From NCBI GenBank assembly GCA_900757485.1, contig CAAEOA010000039.1, positions 1 through 9,476 on the forward strand: a DNA stretch of 9,476 nucleotides, read 5' to 3'. The translations under genes were made by a program, and so were the position numbers. This DNA is from Oscillospiraceae bacterium (GTDB lineage: Bacteria; Bacillota; Clostridia; Oscillospirales; Ruminococcaceae). The notes below the pieces were generated by a model. That model had not been told where the DNA came from and did no database searches. It worked only from the letters and a program-made list of their open reading frames with translations. Positions 4,780-9,476 of the stretch are shown here, in pieces; the first letter of the stretch is position 1, and every line of letters begins with the position of its first letter.

Positions 4780-6720
4780 ATGATACAGATTACTTTAAAA
4801 GGCGGTACTGTAAAAGAGTATCAAGAAGGAATATCAGTTGCGGATATTGCCAAAGATTTAAGCATGGGACTTTATAAAGCGGCCTGCGCTGCAAAAGTGA
4901 ATGGCGCAGTGTGTGATCTGCGCACAGTGCTTCACGCAAACAGCGAGGTGGAAATACTCACTTTTGATGATCCGGAGGGCAAAAAGGCATTTTGGCATAC
5001 TGCCTCTCACGTTTTGGCGCAGGCTGTGAAACGGTTATATCCCTCTGCGAAATTGGCAATCGGTCCGGCTATTGAGAACGGCTTTTATTATGACTTTGAT
5101 GTAGAAAAGCCTTTTCTGCCCGAAGATTTGGAAAAGATTGAGGCGGAGATGAAAAAAATCGTCAAAGAGGGAATCGAACTGAATCGGTTTGAGCTGGCAC
5201 CGCAGGAGGCAATGGCGAAACTCAGTGAAATGGGAGAACCGTATAAGGTGGAATTGGCAAAAGAACATGCCGATAAGGGTGAGCATATCAGCTTTTACAG
5301 CCAAGGAGATTTTACAGACCTCTGTGCCGGTCCGCATCTAATGTCTACTGCACAGCTTAAGGCAGTTAAACTGCTTAACTGTACCGGCGCATACTGGCGC
5401 GGAGATGCCAGCAAGGCACAGCTTTGCCGCGTATACGGTACGGCTTTCCCGAAAGCTTCTCAATTAGAAGAACACCTGACCATGCTCGAAGAGGCGAAAA
5501 AACGGGATCACAATCTGCTGGGACGTCAGCTGGGATTTTTCACCACCTCTGATTTGATTGGTCAGGGCTTGCCGATTATGCTGCCTAAGGGGGCAAAGGT
5601 CATTCAGTTATTGCAGCGCTTTGTAGAGGACGAGGAAGAAAAACGGGGATGGCTGCTGACCAAAACGCCGTTTATGGCAAAGAGCGATTTGTATAAATTA
5701 TCGGGGCACTGGGATCATTATCAGGACGGCATGTTTGTGCTGGGTGATGAAAACAAGGACAGCGAGGTGTTTGCGCTGCGTCCGATGACCTGCCCGTTCC
5801 AGTATCAGGCATATTTGAGCAAGAAACGTTCCTATCGGGAATTGCCATTGCGCTATAATGAGACTTCTACGTTGTTCCGGAATGAAGCCTCCGGAGAAAT
5901 GCACGGATTAATTCGGGTACGGCAGTTTACCATATCCGAAGGACATTTGATGTGTCTGCCGTCCCAATTGGAACAGGAATTTAAAAGCTGTCTGGAGCTT
6001 GCAATATATATGCTCAAGACGCTTGGGCTGTATGAGGATGTTTCTTATCGGTTTTCGCAGTGGGATCCGGATGATCGTGCTAAATATATCGGAACGCCGG
6101 AGCAGTGGGATGAGGCTCAGAGTGTGATGCAAAAAATCCTGGATCATCTGGAAATTCCTTATAAAATCGGCATCGGTGAGGCAGCGTTCTACGGTCCGAA
6201 GCTGGATATTCAAATCAGAAATGTACATGGCAAAGAGGATACTTTGATCACCATTCAGATCGACCAGATGCTTGCCGAAAAATTCGGGATGGAATATGTG
6301 GACGCGGACGGTACGACCAAGAATCCGTATATTATCCACCGGACCTCTATCGGATGCTACGAGCGGACTTTGGCATTGCTGATCGAGAAATACGCAGGTG
6401 CATTCCCGGCATGGCTAGCACCGACTCAGGTCAAGGTGCTGCCGATCGGAGAACGTCAGCATGAGTATGCGCAGACCGTAGTGGAGAAGTTGAAAGCTGC
6501 CGGTATGCGGGTAGAGTATGACGATCGAAATGAGAAAATCGGATATAAAATCAGAGAGGCACAGTTGGAGAAAGTGCCTTATATGCTGGTAATCGGCGAT
6601 AAAGAAGCAGAAGCCGGTGCGGTTGCGGTACGTTCCCGCAAAGAAGGAGATAAGGGCGCAATGCCGGTTGCCGCATTTATCGATATGCTGACTGACGAAG
6701 TACAGAAAAAAACGCTGTAA
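4780..6720 (+). CDS. thrS: threonyl-tRNA synthetase
   Basis: This 646-residue class II synthetase charges tRNA-Thr and clears mischarged Ser-tRNA-Thr. A TGS domain occupies about residues 1-61. The editing domain follows, with HTASH (H73, H77) and C182/H186 in LCAGPH, the same numbers as in the E. coli enzyme. The catalytic core has motif 2 (FRNEASGEMHGLIRVRQFT, Arg367) and motif 3 (HRTSIGCYER, Arg529). Predicted zinc ligands are C338, H389 and H520, corresponding to E. coli C334, H385 and H511. The last ~100 residues form the anticodon-binding domain. AAAAGGAG (4763-4770) precedes the ATG by 9 nt. The core differs from the E. coli type around the first zinc ligand (CPFQY where E. coli has CPGH) but no catalytic residue is missing. 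Expression is controlled by the T-box upstream; lepA follows 19 nt later. Confidence 0.98.
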   Translation: MIQITLKGGTVKEYQEGISVADIAKDLSMGLYKAACAAKVNGAVCDLRTVLHANSEVEILTFDDPEGKKAFWHTASHVLAQAVKRLYPSAKLAIGPAIENGFYYDFDVEKPFLPEDLEKIEAEMKKIVKEGIELNRFELAPQEAMAKLSEMGEPYKVELAKEHADKGEHISFYSQGDFTDLCAGPHLMSTAQLKAVKLLNCTGAYWRGDASKAQLCRVYGTAFPKASQLEEHLTMLEEAKKRDHNLLGRQLGFFTTSDLIGQGLPIMLPKGAKVIQLLQRFVEDEEEKRGWLLTKTPFMAKSDLYKLSGHWDHYQDGMFVLGDENKDSEVFALRPMTCPFQYQAYLSKKRSYRELPLRYNETSTLFRNEASGEMHGLIRVRQFTISEGHLMCLPSQLEQEFKSCLELAIYMLKTLGLYEDVSYRFSQWDPDDRAKYIGTPEQWDEAQSVMQKILDHLEIPYKIGIGEAAFYGPKLDIQIRNVHGKEDTLITIQIDQMLAEKFGMEYVDADGTTKNPYIIHRTSIGCYERTLALLIEKYAGAFPAWLAPTQVKVLPIGERQHEYAQTVVEKLKAAGMRVEYDDRNEKIGYKIREAQLEKVPYMLVIGDKEAEAGAVAVRSRKEGDKGAMPVAAFIDMLTDEVQKKTL

Positions 6721-6725
6721 AAGCG

Positions 6726-6742
6726 AAGGAGGAGCCTTTTTG
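6726..6742 (+). promoter_or_regulatory. lepA ribosome binding site and TTG start
   Basis: AAGGAGGAG (6726-6734) is a very strong Shine-Dalgarno sequence in the short thrS-lepA gap, 5-7 nt before TTG at 6740. No ATG is available ahead of the conserved IRNFSIIAHIDHGKST block, which in this family begins within the first ten residues or so, so TTG is the likely start. Confidence 0.82.
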
Positions 6743-8548
6743 GGGTTTAAAAAAGAAAATATCAGAAACTTCAGCATTATCGCTCACATTGACCATGGAA
6801 AGTCAACCCTTGCCGACCGTATTTTAGAAAAGACTTCGACGGTGGCGCTTCGTGATATGGAAGATCAACTGCTGGACAACATGGATATTGAGCGGGAACG
6901 CGGGATCACCATTAAAGCGCGCGCCGTCAATCTGACCTATCATGCGCAGGACGGTGAGGACTATAACTTCAATCTGATCGACACGCCGGGTCATGTGGAC
7001 TTTAACTATGAAGTGTCCCGCTCGCTTGCAGCATGCGAGGGAGCCATTCTTGTGGTGGATGCGTCTCAGGGAATCGAGGCGCAGACATTGGCGAACACCT
7101 ACCTTGCGATTGAGCATGATTTAGAGGTTGTACCGGTGGTGAATAAAATCGATCTGCCGTCTGCCGATCCGGAACGGGTTTGCCATGAGATAGAGGATGT
7201 TATCGGGATTCCGGCGTTGGATGCCCCTCGGATTTCGGCGAAAATGGGAACAAATATCGAGGCTGTGCTGGAGGAAATCGTCACCAAGATACCGTCGCCG
7301 CAGGGAGATGACAACGCTCCCTTGCAGGCATTGATTTTTGACAGCTATTATGACAGCTACAAAGGCGTTATTGTATATGTGCGGGTGAAAGAGGGAAAGC
7401 TTACCAAGGACATGAAAATCCGCATGATGGCAACCGGCGCCGAGTTTGACGTGGTGGAAATCGGCTATATGGGAGCGACCAGTCTGATTCCTGCGCAGGA
7501 GCTTTGCGCAGGTGAAGTCGGCTACATTACTGCAAGCATAAAAAATATCAACGATACCCGTGTGGGCGACACTGTCACTAATGCGGAGTGTCCTGCCGCG
7601 GCTCCGTTGCCGGGTTACCGCAAGGTCAATCCGATGGTGTTTTCGGGCATCTATCCGCTCGACGGCGCGCGTTATGCTGATTTGCGTGATGCTTTGGAAA
7701 AATTGCGGCTGAATGACGCGGCGTTCACCTTTGAGCCGGAAACCTCGGTGGCATTGGGATTTGGATTCCGCTGTGGTTTTCTCGGTCTGCTTCATATGGA
7801 AATCATTCAGGAACGTCTGGAACGGGAATACAATTTTGATATCATCACGACTGCACCGTCGGTTGTGTATAAGCTGAAGCTGACCGACGGCAGTGAGGTC
7901 ATGATTGACAACCCGACCAACTATCCGGATGCCGCATTAATTGCTACGGCGGAGGAACCGATGGTCAAGGCGAACATCCTGACTCCGGTTGAATTTGTTG
8001 GGAATATTATGGAACTTTGTCAGGACAGGCGGGGCGTTTTCAAGGATATGAAGTATCTGGAAGAAACACGGGTCGAAATGCATTATGATCTGCCGCTGAA
8101 TGAAATCGTTTACGATTTCTTTGATGCGCTGAAATCCCGTACCAGGGGATATGCTTCCTTTGATTATGAGATGAAAGGATATGCGCCGTCTAAGCTGGTC
8201 AAGCTGGATATTTTGCTCAACGGGGACATTGTGGACGCATTGTCCTTTATTGTCCACGCGGATAAGGCGTATCCGCGTGCGAGAAGAATTGCGGAGAAAT
8301 TAAAAGAGAATATCCCGCGTCAGTTGTTTGAAGTGCCGATTCAGGCGGCGGTGGGCGGCAAAATCATTGCGAGGGAAACCGTAAAAGCAATGCGTAAGGA
8401 TGTGCTTGCCAAGTGCTACGGCGGAGATATTACCCGAAAGAAAAAGCTGCTTGAAAAGCAGAAAGAGGGCAAAAAGCGGATGCGCCAGCTCGGTACGGTC
8501 GAGGTGCCGCAGGAAGCGTTTATGTCGGTGCTGAAATTAGATGAATAA
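6740..8548 (+). CDS. lepA: elongation factor 4 (LepA), translational GTPase
   Basis: The 602-residue product has the usual LepA length. LepA is a ribosome-binding GTPase related to EF-G, reported to act in back-translocation, initiation or 30S assembly; its exact role is still debated. The GTPase domain shows G1 AHIDHGKST (residues 15-23), G2 RGITIKA (Thr57), G3 DTPGH (81-85), G4 NKID (135-138) and G5 SAK. Then come the EF-G-like domains II, III and V, and the LepA-specific C-terminal domain. The latter includes AVGGKIIARETVKAMRKDVLAKCYGGD and the final ITRKKKLLEKQKEGKKRMR...VEVPQEAF block. It follows thrS by 19 nt with no terminator between, so it is probably expressed from the thrS promoter. 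Its 3' end overlaps hemW by 8 nt. The gene looks intact. Confidence 0.98.
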   Translation: MGFKKENIRNFSIIAHIDHGKSTLADRILEKTSTVALRDMEDQLLDNMDIERERGITIKARAVNLTYHAQDGEDYNFNLIDTPGHVDFNYEVSRSLAACEGAILVVDASQGIEAQTLANTYLAIEHDLEVVPVVNKIDLPSADPERVCHEIEDVIGIPALDAPRISAKMGTNIEAVLEEIVTKIPSPQGDDNAPLQALIFDSYYDSYKGVIVYVRVKEGKLTKDMKIRMMATGAEFDVVEIGYMGATSLIPAQELCAGEVGYITASIKNINDTRVGDTVTNAECPAAAPLPGYRKVNPMVFSGIYPLDGARYADLRDALEKLRLNDAAFTFEPETSVALGFGFRCGFLGLLHMEIIQERLEREYNFDIITTAPSVVYKLKLTDGSEVMIDNPTNYPDAALIATAEEPMVKANILTPVEFVGNIMELCQDRRGVFKDMKYLEETRVEMHYDLPLNEIVYDFFDALKSRTRGYASFDYEMKGYAPSKLVKLDILLNGDIVDALSFIVHADKAYPRARRIAEKLKENIPRQLFEVPIQAAVGGKIIARETVKAMRKDVLAKCYGGDITRKKKLLEKQKEGKKRMRQLGTVEVPQEAFMSVLKLDE

Positions 8549-9476
8549 GCAGATCGGATTGTATGTGCATATTCCCTTTTGCAACGGAAAATGCCCGTAT
8601 TGTGATTTTTATTCGGAGTGCGACCTGTCCCTTGCCGACGCTTACACTGAAGCATTGCTTGCAGAGATGGCGGCAGGAGAAAAGGAGAATGTGTCTGCCG
8701 ATACGCTTTATCTGGGCGGCGGGACGCCTCCTCTTTTGGGGGCTCGAAACCTTGTACGGATTATTGATGCGGCAAGAAGACATTATTCTTTTGCGGGGGA
8801 AGCCACTTTGGAGGCAAATCCATGCAGCGTGACAGAGAAAATGTTGTCGGAGCTGAGGGAAGCGGGATATAACCGCATTTCCTTCGGGATGCAGTCGGCG
8901 GCGGCAGGGGAATTAGCGGTTTTAGGGAGAAAGCACACTTCCGAACAGGTACACTCTGCGGTGGAATCTGCAAAGCGCGTGGGATTTGATAATCTGTCGC
9001 TGGATCTGATGCTGGGTGTTCCCTACCAAACATCAGAGAGTATCAAATATTCCTTGGACACTGCAATCGAACTGGATGTACAGCATATTTCGGCGTATAT
9101 GCTGAAAATAGAAGAGAACACCGATTTTTACCGCAAAAATCGATGGGAAGAATGCCCGGATGAAGAGCAAACCTGTGAAATTTATCTGAGCACGATAGAA
9201 TATCTGCGGCAGGCGGGCTTTATGCAGTATGAAATTTCAAATTTTGCCAAACCGGGAATGGAGTGCAGACACAACCTGAAATATTGGCGCTGTGAAGAAT
9301 ATTTGGGATTCGGACCGGCGGCGCATGGATATTTCGGAGGTGCGCGTTACGGACACAGCCGGGATTTGAAAAGCTATCTGTTTGATGCCTCCCAAACGGT
9401 TTCGGTAACCGATGATGCACCAGGCTCTTTCGCGGAGTATGCGATGCTCCGATTGCGGCTGACCGACGGCATTCTA
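8541..9476 (+). CDS. hemW: radical SAM heme chaperone HemW, 3' end missing
   Basis: The frame starts with ATG at 8541, inside the last codons of lepA, and stays open for 312 codons to the window end; family members usually have about 370-400 residues. The radical SAM cluster motif CxxxCxxC is C14, C18, C21 (FCNGKCPYCDF). The SAM-binding GGGTP lies at residues 59-63. HNLKYW (244-249), the HNxxYW signature of the HemN/HemW group, is present. HemW is a heme-binding protein thought to deliver heme to membrane respiratory enzymes; many genomes label it coproporphyrinogen III oxidase-like, but the CxxxCxxC spacing and lepA neighbour favour HemW over HemN. No clear Shine-Dalgarno precedes the ATG and it overlaps lepA by 8 nt, so translation is likely coupled. 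In many Firmicutes hrcA-grpE-dnaK follows; that part is outside the window. Confidence 0.95.
   Translation, partial: MNKQIGLYVHIPFCNGKCPYCDFYSECDLSLADAYTEALLAEMAAGEKENVSADTLYLGGGTPPLLGARNLVRIIDAARRHYSFAGEATLEANPCSVTEKMLSELREAGYNRISFGMQSAAAGELAVLGRKHTSEQVHSAVESAKRVGFDNLSLDLMLGVPYQTSESIKYSLDTAIELDVQHISAYMLKIEENTDFYRKNRWEECPDEEQTCEIYLSTIEYLRQAGFMQYEISNFAKPGMECRHNLKYWRCEEYLGFGPAAHGYFGGARYGHSRDLKSYLFDASQTVSVTDDAPGSFAEYAMLRLRLTDGIL

Noticed and set aside
7121..7795. 224-codon antisense open frame within lepA, with similar ones in ftsH and thrS
   Set aside because: These are mirror frames of well-conserved genes with no start signals or family motifs.
8563..8832. 89-codon plus-strand frame near the lepA-hemW junction
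   Set aside because: It is out of frame with hemW, whose radical SAM motifs run continuously from 8541 to the window end.

Overview
The window reads as ordinary chromosome of a Firmicutes bacterium, most likely class Clostridia. This is inferred from the tilS-hpt-ftsH order, a T-box leader in front of thrS, the lepA-hemW pair, strong Shine-Dalgarno sequences and consensus sigma-A promoters. No mobile element, CRISPR array, rRNA or tRNA gene was seen. Nearly all of the DNA is explained by six conserved housekeeping genes and their control signals.

Region 1 (1-3733, + strand): the 3' part of tilS (tRNA-Ile lysidine synthase, cut by the window start), hpt (hypoxanthine phosphoribosyltransferase, overlapping tilS by 4 nt) and ftsH (membrane AAA+ zinc protease, TTG start), closed by a strong intrinsic terminator at 3703-3733.

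Region 2 (3740-4266, - strand): a 68-residue cold-shock protein gene convergent with ftsH, with its own terminator. Its near-consensus promoter lies about 240 bp upstream of the start codon, so the mRNA has a leader of roughly 230 nt. Just after the predicted transcription start the leader contains a perfect 16-bp hairpin followed by a U-tract. It is enclosed by a further 9-bp helix that uses the very 5' end of the RNA. This terminator-like structure, placed before a gene whose family includes antiterminators, is the least ordinary thing in the window.

Region 3 (4343-9476, + strand): a perfect-consensus promoter, a complete T-box riboswitch with an ACC (Thr) specifier candidate, antiterminator and terminator, then thrS, lepA (elongation factor 4, TTG start) and hemW (radical SAM heme chaperone, cut by the window end). 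Spacing is 19 nt for thrS-lepA and an 8-nt overlap for lepA-hemW, so these look like one transcription unit. Uncharged tRNA-Thr would then also raise lepA and hemW expression if there is no internal promoter.

The longest stretch without a protein gene is 3998-4779. It holds the cold-shock leader and promoter (3998-4266), a 76-bp spacer with no signal I could identify (4267-4342), and the thrS promoter and T-box leader (4343-4779). I found no undescribed multi-gene system here; the findings concern RNA regulation and sequence variation in known families.
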